A stretch of DNA of 61,843 nt from the NCBI GenBank assembly GCA_900541715.1, contig UQLI01000008.1, positions 1 through 61,843 on the forward strand, read 5' to 3'. Below are positions 34,097 through 42,995 of the stretch, piece after piece. Both the position numbers and the translations under genes were made by a program. The DNA is from an uncultured Collinsella sp. (GTDB lineage Bacteria > Actinomycetota > Coriobacteriia > Coriobacteriales > Coriobacteriaceae). The notes below the pieces were generated by a model. It did no database searches. It saw only the letters and a list, made by a program, of their open reading frames with translations, and was not told where the DNA came from. Each line of letters opens with the position of its first letter. The stretch's first letter is position 1.

Positions 34097-34681
34097 ATGG
34101 GCACGACTTCCCCCAAGGCGGTCATCATGGACGAGACCGCCGTCAATCGAGCGATGACCCGCATCGCGCACGAGATTCTCGAGCGCAACGAGGGCTGTGA
34201 AGACCTCGCTCTGGTCGGCATCGTCACGCGCGGCGACCTTCTGGCAAAGAAACTCGCCGAGGAGATCAAGGAGATCGAGGGCGTCGACGTTCCGCTCGGC
34301 AGCCTCGACATCAGCTTCTACCGCGATGACTACGCTACCAATTTCGCTCCCGCGATCCACGCCACCAACATTCCCTTCAGCGTCGACGGCAAGCGCGTCG
34401 TGCTGGTGGACGACATCCTGTACACGGGCCGTACCATCCGCGCCGCTCTCGACGCCGTCATGGACCTGGGCCGTCCGAGCCGCATTGAGCTGGCAGTTCT
34501 CGTTGACCGCGGTCACCGCGAGCTCCCCATCTCGCCGGACTTTGTCGGCAAGAACGTTCCCTCGTCGCATGAGGAGAACGTGCACCTATATATGAAGGAA
34601 GTCGACGGCCACACCGCCGTCGAGATTAACGACGTCGCGCCGGGTTCCCACGTGGGCTCCGCGCCGCTGGGAGGTGAGTAG
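34097..34681 (+). CDS. pyrR: Pyrimidine operon regulator PyrR (UPRTase-like)
   Basis: 194 residues with the PRTase fold: LVGIVTRGDLLAKKL and the PRPP loop VVLVDDILYTGRTIRAALD, then FVGKNVPSS. PyrR binds pyr leader RNA in response to UMP and may have weak uracil phosphoribosyltransferase activity. ATG 34097 has AAGGAG upstream. It heads the pyr operon behind a structured leader. Confidence 0.95.
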   Translation: MGTTSPKAVIMDETAVNRAMTRIAHEILERNEGCEDLALVGIVTRGDLLAKKLAEEIKEIEGVDVPLGSLDISFYRDDYATNFAPAIHATNIPFSVDGKRVVLVDDILYTGRTIRAALDAVMDLGRPSRIELAVLVDRGHRELPISPDFVGKNVPSSHEENVHLYMKEVDGHTAVEINDVAPGSHVGSAPLGGE

Positions 34682-34685
34682 TACC

Positions 34686-35630
34686 GTGGCGTTCAACCAT
34701 AAGCACCTGATCGACATTACCGAGTACTCCGAAGAGGACATCAAGCTCATCCTCGAGACCGCCAAGGCGTTCTCCGAGGTCAACGAGCGTGCCATCAAGA
34801 AGGTCCCCACGCTCAAGGGCAAGACCATCGTCAACATGTTCAACGAGCCCTCGACGCGCACCCGCAGCTCCTTCGAGCTCGCCGAGAAGCGTCTTTCGGC
34901 CGACAGCCTCAACTTTGGCGGCTCCTCGACCTCCACGGTCAAGGGCGAGAGCCTCGTCGACACCGTCGAGACCCTCAACGCCTACAAGATCGACTGCATC
35001 GTCGTGCGCGATAAGCACGCCGGCGCTCCCTACATCGTCACGCAGAACTCGCCCGCGAGCGTCATCTGCGCCGGTGACGGCAAGCACAACCATCCCACGC
35101 AGGCCCTGCTCGACCTGTACACCATCTGGGAGCACAAGGGTGACTTCCACGGTCTGAAGGTCGCTGTCGTCGGCGATATCGCGCACTCCCGCGTCTGCGG
35201 CTCGCTGATCCCCGCCCTTAAGATCATGGGCTGCGAGACCTACGCCGTCGCCCCCGGCACGCTGCTGCCGCCGGCGCCCGAGGTCCTGGGCTGCGACCAC
35301 GTGACGAGCGACCTCGATTCCGTCCTGCCCGAGCTGGACGTCGTCTACATGCTGCGCGTGCAGCAGGAGCGCCTCGAGGGTGCCCCGTTCCCGACCATTC
35401 GTGAGTACCACAGGCTCTTCGGCCTGACCAAGGACCGCGAGAAGCTCATGAAGCCTGACGCGATCATCTGCCACCCGGGCCCCATCAACCGCGGCGTCGA
35501 GTTCGACTCCTATATGGCCGACCACCCGCAACGCTCCGTCATCCTGGAGCAGGTCTACGCCGGTATCTGCGTGCGTATGGCTATCCTGTATCTGCTGCTT
35601 GGAGGTGCCGATAATGGCCTTGCTTCTTAA
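34686..35630 (+). CDS. pyrB: Aspartate carbamoyltransferase catalytic subunit
   Basis: 314 residues. It joins carbamoyl phosphate and aspartate. The carbamoyl-phosphate loop STRTRSSFE, HPTQALLDLYT and the C-terminal CHPGPINRGVE are clear. GTG 34686, 8 nt after GGAGGTGA, is preferred to GTG 34674, which lies inside that site. No pyrI regulatory subunit is adjacent. The end overlaps the pyrC start by 17 nt. Confidence 0.97.
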   Translation: MAFNHKHLIDITEYSEEDIKLILETAKAFSEVNERAIKKVPTLKGKTIVNMFNEPSTRTRSSFELAEKRLSADSLNFGGSSTSTVKGESLVDTVETLNAYKIDCIVVRDKHAGAPYIVTQNSPASVICAGDGKHNHPTQALLDLYTIWEHKGDFHGLKVAVVGDIAHSRVCGSLIPALKIMGCETYAVAPGTLLPPAPEVLGCDHVTSDLDSVLPELDVVYMLRVQQERLEGAPFPTIREYHRLFGLTKDREKLMKPDAIICHPGPINRGVEFDSYMADHPQRSVILEQVYAGICVRMAILYLLLGGADNGLAS

Positions 35631-36903
35631 GAATGCCCACGTCGTCGACCCGTCCGTCGACCTTGACGGTGTCGTTGACGTCCTGATTGACGGCGACAAG
35701 ATCGCCGAGGTCGGCGAGAATCTCGCCGTCGAGGGAGCCGAGGTCCGCGACCTTTCCGGCAAGTACCTCGTCCCCGGCCTGGTGGATATGCACGTTCACC
35801 TTCGCGAGCCCGGCTACGAGGTCAAAGAGGACATCGAGAGCGGCACCCGCGCAGCTGCCAAGGGCGGCTTTACCGGCGTGTGCGCCATGCCCAACACCGA
35901 TCCCGTCACCGATAACGGCACCGTCGTGGAGTTCGTCAAGTCCCGCGCTGCCGAGGTCGGTCACTGCCGCGTCTATCCGTCGGGTGCCATGACCCGCGGT
36001 CTTAAGGGCGAGGCCATGTCCGAGATGGGCGATATGGTCGCCCACGGCGCCGTCGCCTTCACCGACGACGGTCGCGGCGTGCAGGGCGCGGGTATGCTCC
36101 GTCGTTGCATGGACTACGGCAAGATGTTCGGCAAGGTCTTTATGAGCCACTGCCAGGACGAGGACCTGGTCGGCCACGGCCAGATCAACGAGGGCAAGGT
36201 CTCGACCCGTCTGGCTCTCGAGGGTTGGCCGGCTGCCGGCGAGGAGCTCCAGATCGCCCGCGACATCGAGATCGCCAAGCTGACTGGTGCCAAGCTGCAC
36301 ATCCAGCACATCTCCACCGCCCATGGCCTGGAGATCGTGCGTGCCGGTAAGGCCGCTGGCGTTCAGGTTACCTGCGAGGCTACCCCGCACCACATGTTCC
36401 TGACCGAGAACGACCTGGACGAGACCTACAACACCTCGCTCAAGGTCAATCCGCCGCTGCGCACCGACGAGGACGCCGAGGCCATCCGTCAGGGCGTCAT
36501 CGACGGCACCGTCGACGCTATCGTCACCGATCACGCTCCCCACACCCCGTGGGAGAAGGCCCGCGAGTTCGAGCTTGCGCCCTTTGGCATGATCGGCCTC
36601 GAGACCTCGCTGTCGCTCGTACTCACCGAGCTGGTCAACACGGGCAAGATGAGCATGGGCCGTATGGTCGAGCTCATGGCCATCAAGCCGCGTGAGATCC
36701 TGGGCCTCGACCAGGTTCAGGTCAAGGCGGGCTCCGTTGCCGACCTGACCGTGTTCGACCCCTCTGCCACCTGGACGGTCGGCGAGGACGGTTACGAGTC
36801 GCGCGCCGAGAACTCCGGTTTTGCCGGCCGCACGCTTACCGGTCGTGCTACCGATGTGTTTGTCGGCGGTAAGCAGACGCTCGCCGACGGCTGCATCTGC
36901 TAG
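35614..36903 (+). CDS. pyrC: Dihydroorotase
   Basis: 429 residues, class I type. It cyclises carbamoyl aspartate. The zinc site DMHVHLREPG, the MPNTDPV block and TDHAPHTPWEK with its metal Asp are visible. ATG 35614 is 8 nt after GGAGG, inside the end of pyrB, so the two are translationally coupled. Confidence 0.97.
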   Translation: MALLLKNAHVVDPSVDLDGVVDVLIDGDKIAEVGENLAVEGAEVRDLSGKYLVPGLVDMHVHLREPGYEVKEDIESGTRAAAKGGFTGVCAMPNTDPVTDNGTVVEFVKSRAAEVGHCRVYPSGAMTRGLKGEAMSEMGDMVAHGAVAFTDDGRGVQGAGMLRRCMDYGKMFGKVFMSHCQDEDLVGHGQINEGKVSTRLALEGWPAAGEELQIARDIEIAKLTGAKLHIQHISTAHGLEIVRAGKAAGVQVTCEATPHHMFLTENDLDETYNTSLKVNPPLRTDEDAEAIRQGVIDGTVDAIVTDHAPHTPWEKAREFELAPFGMIGLETSLSLVLTELVNTGKMSMGRMVELMAIKPREILGLDQVQVKAGSVADLTVFDPSATWTVGEDGYESRAENSGFAGRTLTGRATDVFVGGKQTLADGCIC

Positions 36904-36995
36904 CATAGCCTTATCGCTTTTGTGCGCGGTGCCCTTGCGGTGCCGCGCTTTCTGTTCGTTTTGACCATGCAACCGCATGGGGGATTGGAGCGTCT

Positions 36996-37787
36996 ATGCC
37001 CACACCTTCCACTGCACGCATGCACGACTTCGAGGTCGTCTCGAACCAGGAGATCGCCGACGGCATCTTCTCGCTCGTCATCTCGGCCCCCAAGCTTGCA
37101 AGTGCGCTCAAGCCCGGTCAGTTTGTGAACATTGCCGTTCCCGGCGATGCTTCCTCGCTGCTTCGCGTGCCCCTGAGCTTCTATCGCGCCGACGCCCAGG
37201 CCGGTACCGTCGAGCTGTGGTACGCCGTCGTGGGCGACGATACCCGTCGTTTGTCCCAGATGGGCCCTGGCTCCACCTCTAACCTGCTGGGCCCCGGTGG
37301 CCGTGGCTGGATGGTACCCGAGGGCACCAGGAAGGCCCTGCTCGTCGCCGGTGGCATCGGTGTTCCGCCCGTGCTGTGCCTCGCCGGCATGCTTGCCGAG
37401 CAGGGCGTGGATGTCGACGTGTGCCTGGGCTTTGGCACCGCTTCCAAGGCCGTGGGTGTCGATGAGTTCCGTGCTCTGTGCGACACGGTCAATGTGTGCA
37501 CCGACGACGGCTCGCTTGGCACGCACGGTTTTTGCACCGATCCGGCAGCCGAGCTGCTCGGCGAGGGCGGCTACGATTACGTCGCCAGCTGCGGCCCCGC
37601 TGTCATGATGAAGAAAGTCGCCACCGCTGCCGCCGAGGTCGGTGCGTACTGCGAGGTGTCGCTCGAGCGCATGATGAGCTGTGGCTTTGGCGCCTGCAAC
37701 ACCTGCAATGTCGAGACGGTCGACGGTATGAAGGGCGCTTGCATGTGCGGCCCCGTGTTCGATGCTTCCAAGGTGGTGGTCTTCTAG
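36996..37787 (+). CDS. pyrK: Dihydroorotate dehydrogenase electron-transfer subunit
   Basis: 263 residues. PyrK passes electrons from PyrD to NAD+ through FAD and a [2Fe-2S] cluster. The FAD part has LRVPLSFYR, the NAD part GGIGVPPVLCLAG, and the cluster cysteines lie in MMSCGFGACNTC and GACMCG near the C-terminus. ATG 36996 has GGAG upstream. carAB, often found between pyrC and pyrK, is absent here. The stop overlaps the pyrD GTG. Confidence 0.95.
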   Translation: MPTPSTARMHDFEVVSNQEIADGIFSLVISAPKLASALKPGQFVNIAVPGDASSLLRVPLSFYRADAQAGTVELWYAVVGDDTRRLSQMGPGSTSNLLGPGGRGWMVPEGTRKALLVAGGIGVPPVLCLAGMLAEQGVDVDVCLGFGTASKAVGVDEFRALCDTVNVCTDDGSLGTHGFCTDPAAELLGEGGYDYVASCGPAVMMKKVATAAAEVGAYCEVSLERMMSCGFGACNTCNVETVDGMKGACMCGPVFDASKVVVF

Positions 37788-38710
37788 TGGGTACCGTGAA
37801 CATGGCCGTCGATTTCGGCGGCGTCAAGATGCAGAACCCCATCAACACCGCAGCCGGTACTTTTGGCTACGGCTGGCAGTTCCAGAACTTCTTTGATGTT
37901 TCCCAGCTGGGCGCCATCACCACCAAGGGTTGCGCAGCCGAGCCCTGGCCCGGCAACCCCGCGCCCCGCATGGCCGAGATCCCCGGCGGTATGATCAACT
38001 CCGTGGGCCTTCAGAACCCCGGCGTGGCCGCCTTTGCCCGCGAGTCCGGTCCGTGGCTCGAGCAGCTCTCCAAGGACGGTTGCCAGGTCATCTGTCAGGT
38101 TGCCGGCCACTCCGTTGACGAGTTTGTGCGCGCGCTCGAGATGTATGTCGAGCTATGCCCCTGGGCTGCCGGCTACGAGATCAACGTGAGCTGCCCCAAC
38201 ATCGCCGCCGGCGGTGCCGCCATGGGCTCCACGCCCGAGGGCGCCTCTTCCGTTATGGCTGCCTGCCGCAAGGTGACCGATAAGCCGCTGTTCGTGAAGA
38301 TGGCGCCGGTCAACGTCGCCGAGATCGCCAAGGCCCTCGAAGCCGCCGGCGCCGACGGCCTTTCGGTCATCAACTCCATCCAGGGCATGGCCATCGACGT
38401 CCATACCCGCAAGTCCCGCGTGGCAAAGCCCAAGGGCGGCCTTTCGGGCCCGCTGTGCCACCACATCGCCGTGCGCATGGTCTGGGAGGTCGCCCAGGCC
38501 GTCGATATCCCCATCAACGGTGTCGGCGGTGTCATGACCGGCGAGGATGCGGCCGAGTTTATCCTGGCCGGTGCCACCTGCGTGTCGGTCGGCATGGCCA
38601 ACTTCGTCGATCCGTGCGCTTCGCTCAAGATCGCGCATGAGCTTGAGGCCTGGGCCGAGTCCCAGGGCGTAAAGGACATCAACGAGCTGGTAGGTGCTTT
38701 CGAATGCTAG
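37787..38710 (+). CDS. pyrD: Dihydroorotate dehydrogenase B catalytic subunit
   Basis: 307 residues. It oxidises dihydroorotate to orotate with FMN. Blocks: NPINTAAGTFGYG, TTKGCAAEPWPGNPAPRM, INVSCPN with the class IB active-site Cys nearby, and NGVGGVMTGEDAAEFILAGA. GTG 37787 overlaps the pyrK stop, with AAGGTGG upstream. GTG 37796 and ATG 37802 are alternatives. Pairing with pyrK identifies it as class 1B, NAD-linked. Confidence 0.96.
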   Translation: MGTVNMAVDFGGVKMQNPINTAAGTFGYGWQFQNFFDVSQLGAITTKGCAAEPWPGNPAPRMAEIPGGMINSVGLQNPGVAAFARESGPWLEQLSKDGCQVICQVAGHSVDEFVRALEMYVELCPWAAGYEINVSCPNIAAGGAAMGSTPEGASSVMAACRKVTDKPLFVKMAPVNVAEIAKALEAAGADGLSVINSIQGMAIDVHTRKSRVAKPKGGLSGPLCHHIAVRMVWEVAQAVDIPINGVGGVMTGEDAAEFILAGATCVSVGMANFVDPCASLKIAHELEAWAESQGVKDINELVGAFEC

Positions 38711-39420
38711 AGACCGATGCCCGCGACCGCGTAATCGTCGCCCTCGACTGCGATCGTGAGCGTGCGCTCGAGCTCGCCCACGAGCTTTCGGGCCATGCCG
38801 CCTGGCTTAAGGTTGGTATGACGCTCTATTACGCTGAGGGCCCAGAGATCGTCAAGACCTTTAAGGACCTGGGCTTTAAGGTCTTCCTCGACCTTAAGTT
38901 CCATGACATTCCGCATCAGGTTCGCGGCGCTGCCCGCTCGGCCTCGCTTGCCGGTGCCGACCTGCTCTCGGTTCACGGCTTGGGTTCGGGCGCCATGCTC
39001 GCTGCCTGCCGCGAGGGTGCCGAGGAGGCGCGCGAGGACCGCGCCAAGCTCGTCGCCATCACCGTGCTCACGAGCATGAATCAGGATGCCTTGAGCGAGA
39101 TCGGCGTCGAGTCGCCCGTGGCCGAGGAGGCCGCCCGCCTGGCAAAGCTCGCTCAGGCCAACGGCATCGACGGCGTCGTGTGCTCGCCGATGGAGGCTCA
39201 CGACATGCGTGAGCTGCTGGGCCCTGATGCCCTGATCGTGACTCCGGGTGTGCGTCCGGTGGGTGCCGCCCTTGGTGACCAGTCCCGCGTGGCGACGCCT
39301 TCCCAGGCTATCGAGCGTGGCGCAAGCCACATTGTGGTGGGCCGTCCCATCACCGGTGCCGACGATCCGGTTGCCGCCTTTGACGCCATCGTCGCCGAGC
39401 TGGTCGAAAACGTCGCGTAA
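38704..39420 (+). CDS. pyrF: Orotidine 5'-phosphate decarboxylase
   Basis: 238 residues. The final UMP-forming step. The catalytic DLKFHDIPHQV (Asp-x-Lys-x-x-Asp), substrate loops TPGVRP and VGRPITGADDP are all present. ATG 38704 overlaps the pyrD end by 7 nt. Last gene of the pyr operon; orotate phosphoribosyltransferase (pyrE) is not in the window. Confidence 0.97.
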   Translation: MLETDARDRVIVALDCDRERALELAHELSGHAAWLKVGMTLYYAEGPEIVKTFKDLGFKVFLDLKFHDIPHQVRGAARSASLAGADLLSVHGLGSGAMLAACREGAEEAREDRAKLVAITVLTSMNQDALSEIGVESPVAEEAARLAKLAQANGIDGVVCSPMEAHDMRELLGPDALIVTPGVRPVGAALGDQSRVATPSQAIERGASHIVVGRPITGADDPVAAFDAIVAELVENVA

Positions 39421-39465
39421 AAGATTCCCCTAAGTCACCACTTTTGGGTCTCATTAGCACAAAAT

Positions 39466-39523
39466 AGCCCCTGTGCCTGCGTAAACTTTCCCATCCTTTG
39501 TGTGGAATCGCAGGTCAGGGGCT
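39466..39523 (+). terminator. Long stem-loop after the pyr operon
   Basis: AGCCCCTG-TG-CCTGCG (39466-39481) pairs with CGCAGG-T-CAGGGGCT (39509-39523) around a 27-nt loop. TTAACTTT follows, a poor U-tract. It may terminate pyr transcription or be part of a small structured RNA ahead of mihF. Confidence 0.45.
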
Positions 39524-39542
39524 TAACTTTGGGCGCAGTATA

Positions 39543-39571
39543 TTGCACTTTTTGCGGGTATCGTCTAACCT
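39543..39571 (+). promoter_or_regulatory. Candidate promoter of mihF-gmk-rpoZ-thiI
   Basis: TTGCAC (39543-39548), 17-nt spacer, TAACCT (39566-39571), about 80 nt before the mihF ribosome site GGAGG. Confidence 0.5.
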
Positions 39572-39659
39572 ATGGAGCCGCGATTGGGCATTTTGTACGT
39601 TCTACGTGCTAAAATGCCAATTATTGAATCAGATATAACCCAACTATTTGGAGGTACGA

Positions 39660-39968
39660 ATGGCACTCCCTCAGCTTACCGATGAGCAGCGCAAGCAGGC
39701 TCTTGAGAAGGCTGCTGCCGCACGTCACGCCCGCGCTGAGCTTCGCGAGCAGATCAAGAAGGGCGAGAAGTCCCTCGAGTCCGTGCTCAACTCCGATGAC
39801 CCCATCGCTTCCCGCATGAAGGTTTCCACCCTCATCGAGTCTCTCCCCGGTTATGGCAAGGCCAAGGCCGCCAAGATCATGGAGGAGCTCGGTATCTCCG
39901 CTACCCGTCGCGTCCAGGGCCTCGGCGTCCGTCAGCGCGAGCAGCTCCTCGAGCAGCTGACCAAATAA
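39660..39968 (+). CDS. mihF: Integration host factor, actinobacterial type
   Basis: 102 residues. The basic helical N-terminus (DEQRKQALEKAAAARHARAEL) and helix-two-turns-helix block SLPGYGKAKAAKIMEELGI match mIHF-type nucleoid proteins of actinobacteria, unrelated to proteobacterial IHF. It binds and bends DNA and supports nucleoid structure. ATG 39660 follows GGAGG. Adjacency to gmk is the normal actinobacterial order and supports the taxonomic placement. Confidence 0.93.
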   Translation: MALPQLTDEQRKQALEKAAAARHARAELREQIKKGEKSLESVLNSDDPIASRMKVSTLIESLPGYGKAKAAKIMEELGISATRRVQGLGVRQREQLLEQLTK

Positions 39969-40538
39969 GTGAGCGCTCAGGATTCCAAGCTCTTTGTGAT
40001 TTCTGGACCGTCAGGCGCAGGGAAGGGTACGCTCGTCACTCGTGTGCGCGAGCGCCGCTCGAACCTGGGCCTGACGGTTTCGGCTACCACGCGAGCACCA
40101 CGCAAAGGTGAGGTCGACGGCGTCAACTACTTTTTTCTGACGCGCGAGGAGTTCGACCGCCGCGTGGCAAACGGCGAGTTTGTTGAGTGGGCCGAGGTCC
40201 ACGGTAACTGCTACGGCACGTTGGTGAGCGAGGTCACATCCAAGCTCGCCTCGGGCGCGTCTCTGATTTTGGAGATCGATGTCCAGGGCGCCCTGCAGGT
40301 GAAGGAGCGTTTCCCCGAGGCCGTGCTGATCTTTATCAAGCCGCCTTCGCTTGAGGTGCTCCGCGAGCGTCTAGTCGGTCGCGGTACCGAGACGCCCGAG
40401 ACGATTGAGCTGCGTATGGCAAACGCCGCCGATGAGCTTGCCCTTGCCGACCGCTACGACGACGTCGTGGTAAATGACGATCTCGACCGCGCGACCGATG
40501 AGCTCGTTCGCGTTCTCGATATGCATGAAAGGATCTGA
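39969..40538 (+). CDS. gmk: Guanylate kinase
   Basis: 189 residues. It converts GMP to GDP. P-loop ISGPSGAGKGTL, the GMP-binding block SATTRAPRKGEVDGVNYFFLT and the lid region follow the family. GTG 39969 directly abuts the mihF stop with only a weak ribosome site, suggesting coupled translation. Confidence 0.97.
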   Translation: MSAQDSKLFVISGPSGAGKGTLVTRVRERRSNLGLTVSATTRAPRKGEVDGVNYFFLTREEFDRRVANGEFVEWAEVHGNCYGTLVSEVTSKLASGASLILEIDVQGALQVKERFPEAVLIFIKPPSLEVLRERLVGRGTETPETIELRMANAADELALADRYDDVVVNDDLDRATDELVRVLDMHERI

Positions 40539-40543
40539 GGTCC

Positions 40544-40825
40544 GTGTCCGTTGTAAAGCCTTGCATTGACGATCTTCTGGAGAAGACCGATCACAACCGC
40601 TTCCTGCTCGCTTCGCTTGCCTCCAAGCGCGCCTGCGACATCAATAGCATGCTGCGTGGCCAGCACAACCGCGTGCTTGCCGTCCAGGATGTCGATGACA
40701 TCACCATCGGGCTTTCCGGTGCCGACACCATCTCGATGGCTATGGACGAGATTGTCGACGGCGACATCTCTTACGACGAGGCCCGTTACGAGAAGGCGCT
40801 CGGCCACAAGGTTGCTGAAGCCTAA
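40544..40825 (+). CDS. rpoZ: RNA polymerase omega subunit
   Basis: 93 residues. Recognisable by CIDDLLEKTDHNRFLLASLASKRACDIN followed by an acidic C-terminal half, here split only for length: the hallmark is the RFLLASLASKRA helix. Omega helps assemble beta-prime. GTG 40544 start; the gmk-rpoZ order is conserved in bacteria. Confidence 0.93.
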   Translation: MSVVKPCIDDLLEKTDHNRFLLASLASKRACDINSMLRGQHNRVLAVQDVDDITIGLSGADTISMAMDEIVDGDISYDEARYEKALGHKVAEA

Positions 40826-42070
40826 ATGGCGGCTCGCGTCTGCCTGGTCCACTATCACGAGGTTGGACTGAAGGGTAAGAACCGCGCACATTTTGAGCAT
40901 ATCCTCATGGATAACATCAAGGCGGCCTTGGCCGCCTTTTCCGTGAATGCCGTGTCTCGAATTTCCGGTTATATCCTCGTGACCTTTAACGAGCATCAGG
41001 CCGACGAGGCGGCGCGTGTCATTCGCACCGTTCCCGGCGTTGCTCGTGTGTCTTTGGCGTATCACACCAATCGTGACCCTCAGGAGTACTGTGCCGCCGC
41101 CGTGAAGGCGCTGCGCGAGTTTGGTTCCTTCGATTCGTTTAAGGTGCACGCCAAGCGCTCCAATACCGACTATGAGCTCACCTCGATTGACATCAATCGT
41201 CAGGTGGGCGAGGTGCTGTGCGAGGCCTTCCCCGATAAAAAGGTTCAAATGCATGACCCCGATGCGATGGTGCACGTACTGGTGGTCCAGGGTAGCGTTT
41301 ATGTGTACGCGCGCTCCGAGCGCGGCGTGGGCGGTCTGCCGGTGGGTTCTGCCGGCAAGGTCGTGACGCTGCTGTCGTCGGGTATTGATTCTCCGGTGGC
41401 GACCTGGATGCTCGCGCGTCGCGGCGCGGTGTGCGTGCCGGTACATTTCTCAGGTCGTCCGCAGACGCCCGACACGAGCGAGTATTTGGTGCAGGACATC
41501 ATCCGTGCGCTTGAGCCGGGTGTCCAGATCGGCCGCCTGTACGTGGTGCCGTTTGGCGATTGCCAGCGTGAGATTTCGGTCTCCTGTCCCAGCAACCTGC
41601 GCGTGATCATGTATCGCCGCATTATGTATTCGGTTGCCGAGCGCATTGCACACATCGAGGGCGCCAAGGCCATCGTGACGGGCGAATCGCTTGGACAGGT
41701 TGCCTCCCAAACGCTTGAGAATATCATGGCCGTTAACGAGGCCGTGAAGATCCCCGTGTTCCGTCCGCTCATCGGTTCGGACAAGCAGGAGATTATCGCG
41801 CGCGCCGAGGAGATCGGTACGTTCGATATCTCGACTGAGGCCGCTCCCGACTGCTGCACGCTGTTTATGCCGCGTCGTCCCGAGACACATGCCAAGCTCG
41901 ATGCCGTGCATGAGGCCTGGGAGCTGTTCGATCACGAGGAGATGATTGAGCGTTTGCTCAAGCAGACCGAGTACATCGACTTTGAGAGCAACACATATAA
42001 GGCCCCTAAGACCTTAAAACGCAAACATTCGGAGCTTGCTCCGCGTGAGATTTACCAAGATCACGAGTAA
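40826..42070 (+). CDS. thiI: tRNA 4-thiouridine synthetase ThiI
   Basis: 414 residues. ThiI adenylates tRNA U8 and transfers sulfur; it may also serve thiazole synthesis. An N-terminal ferredoxin-like/THUMP part (to ~170) is followed by the PP-loop SSGIDSPVATWML (~184-196) and the conserved GESLGQVASQTLENI. There is no C-terminal rhodanese domain, as in Gram-positive ThiI; a Cys in APDCCTLFMPRRP could take part. It abuts rpoZ with no gap. Confidence 0.95.
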   Translation: MAARVCLVHYHEVGLKGKNRAHFEHILMDNIKAALAAFSVNAVSRISGYILVTFNEHQADEAARVIRTVPGVARVSLAYHTNRDPQEYCAAAVKALREFGSFDSFKVHAKRSNTDYELTSIDINRQVGEVLCEAFPDKKVQMHDPDAMVHVLVVQGSVYVYARSERGVGGLPVGSAGKVVTLLSSGIDSPVATWMLARRGAVCVPVHFSGRPQTPDTSEYLVQDIIRALEPGVQIGRLYVVPFGDCQREISVSCPSNLRVIMYRRIMYSVAERIAHIEGAKAIVTGESLGQVASQTLENIMAVNEAVKIPVFRPLIGSDKQEIIARAEEIGTFDISTEAAPDCCTLFMPRRPETHAKLDAVHEAWELFDHEEMIERLLKQTEYIDFESNTYKAPKTLKRKHSELAPREIYQDHE

Positions 42071-42080
42071 TTGTCTGCAT

Positions 42081-42113
42081 AGACCGACGGTACGCCTGTA
42101 TCGTCGGTCTTTT
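42081..42113 (+). terminator. Terminator after thiI
   Basis: AGACCGACG (42081-42089) and CGTCGGTCT (42102-42110) form a 9-bp stem, followed by TTTT. Confidence 0.9.
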
Positions 42114-42188
42114 GTTATTTGGGCGTTTGACGGCGAAGTGCTCATTCATTGACGCGTGAATGAATAAATGGACACGTTCGCGCAAGGT

Positions 42189-42208
42189 TTTGGTCAGCTT
42201 TTGGTTTG
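42189..42208 (+). promoter_or_regulatory. 20-base motif shared by both competence operons, copy 2
   Basis: Identical to 13639-13658, ending 76 nt before the comEA ATG. The two TTTGGT boxes are 11 bp apart. An inverted repeat TCATTCA (42142-42148) / TGAATGA (42157-42163) lies ~25 nt upstream but is not seen at the other site. See the finding on the competence operator. Confidence 0.6.
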
Positions 42209-42284
42209 ACTGTAAAAACTGATTTTTCCGAGCGGTTCGTTCGGCTGCGATTTCCTGACACGATGGTGTTAGGAGGTTTTTGCT

Positions 42285-42995
42285 ATGGCGCAGCGCGAAC
42301 AACACGAACGGGTCAAGCGAATGGACCGCTGGGCGGGCAAGTTGCTCGGGCATAAGGCGGTGGTCGTGGCGATGCTCGTCGTCATTGCGATGGCGAGCGG
42401 CTTGGCGATGGCAAGTTTTAATAGCCGCTCCAGTGGCGTGTCTTTTGAGCGTAGTGATGAGGCGAGCGCCTCGGATGCGCGCGGGTCCAAGGATGCGTCT
42501 CCTGATGATGCCGATGGGTCTTCGGCCAAGAGCTCCTCTGCTGCCGAGGTGTACGTTGATGTGGATGGCGCTGTTGTGAGGCCTGGCGTGTATCGGCTCA
42601 AAGAAGGAGCACGGGTGTCCAAAGCGATCGATGCCGCCGGAGGGCTTACGGCCGAGGCGGATGTGACAGGGCTTAATCGTGCGTCCAAGATCACAGATGG
42701 CCAAAAGATCTATGTTCCGACGGTGGGGGAGCAACAAGCGGCTGCGGCGGTCGGCGGGGCCGAAAGTAGTGCTGTCACGACCCCTGGTGCGGGGTCTTCG
42801 TCGGGACTCGTGAACATCAATACGGCAAGCGCGGCAGAGCTACAGACGCTTTCGGGCATCGGCCCCTCCATGGCCCAGTCGATTATCGATGAGCGGACAA
42901 AGAACGGTGCTTTTGCCTCGGTTGACGATCTGATGCGTGTGTCGGGAATCGGCGAGAAGAAGCTTGCCAAAATCAAAGATTCCATCTGCGTATGA
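42285..42995 (+). CDS. comEA: Competence DNA receptor ComEA
   Basis: 236 residues. One N-terminal membrane helix (~24-44), a Ser/Asp-rich linker, a SLBB domain (VYVDVDGAVVRPGVYRL, ~86-145) and a C-terminal double helix-hairpin-helix that binds DNA (LVNINTASAAELQTLSGIG, then MRVSGIGEKKL). It captures double-stranded DNA outside the membrane. ATG 42285 follows AGGAGG. The stop overlaps the comEC start (ATGA). Confidence 0.96.
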   Translation: MAQREQHERVKRMDRWAGKLLGHKAVVVAMLVVIAMASGLAMASFNSRSSGVSFERSDEASASDARGSKDASPDDADGSSAKSSSAAEVYVDVDGAVVRPGVYRLKEGARVSKAIDAAGGLTAEADVTGLNRASKITDGQKIYVPTVGEQQAAAAVGGAESSAVTTPGAGSSSGLVNINTASAAELQTLSGIGPSMAQSIIDERTKNGAFASVDDLMRVSGIGEKKLAKIKDSICV

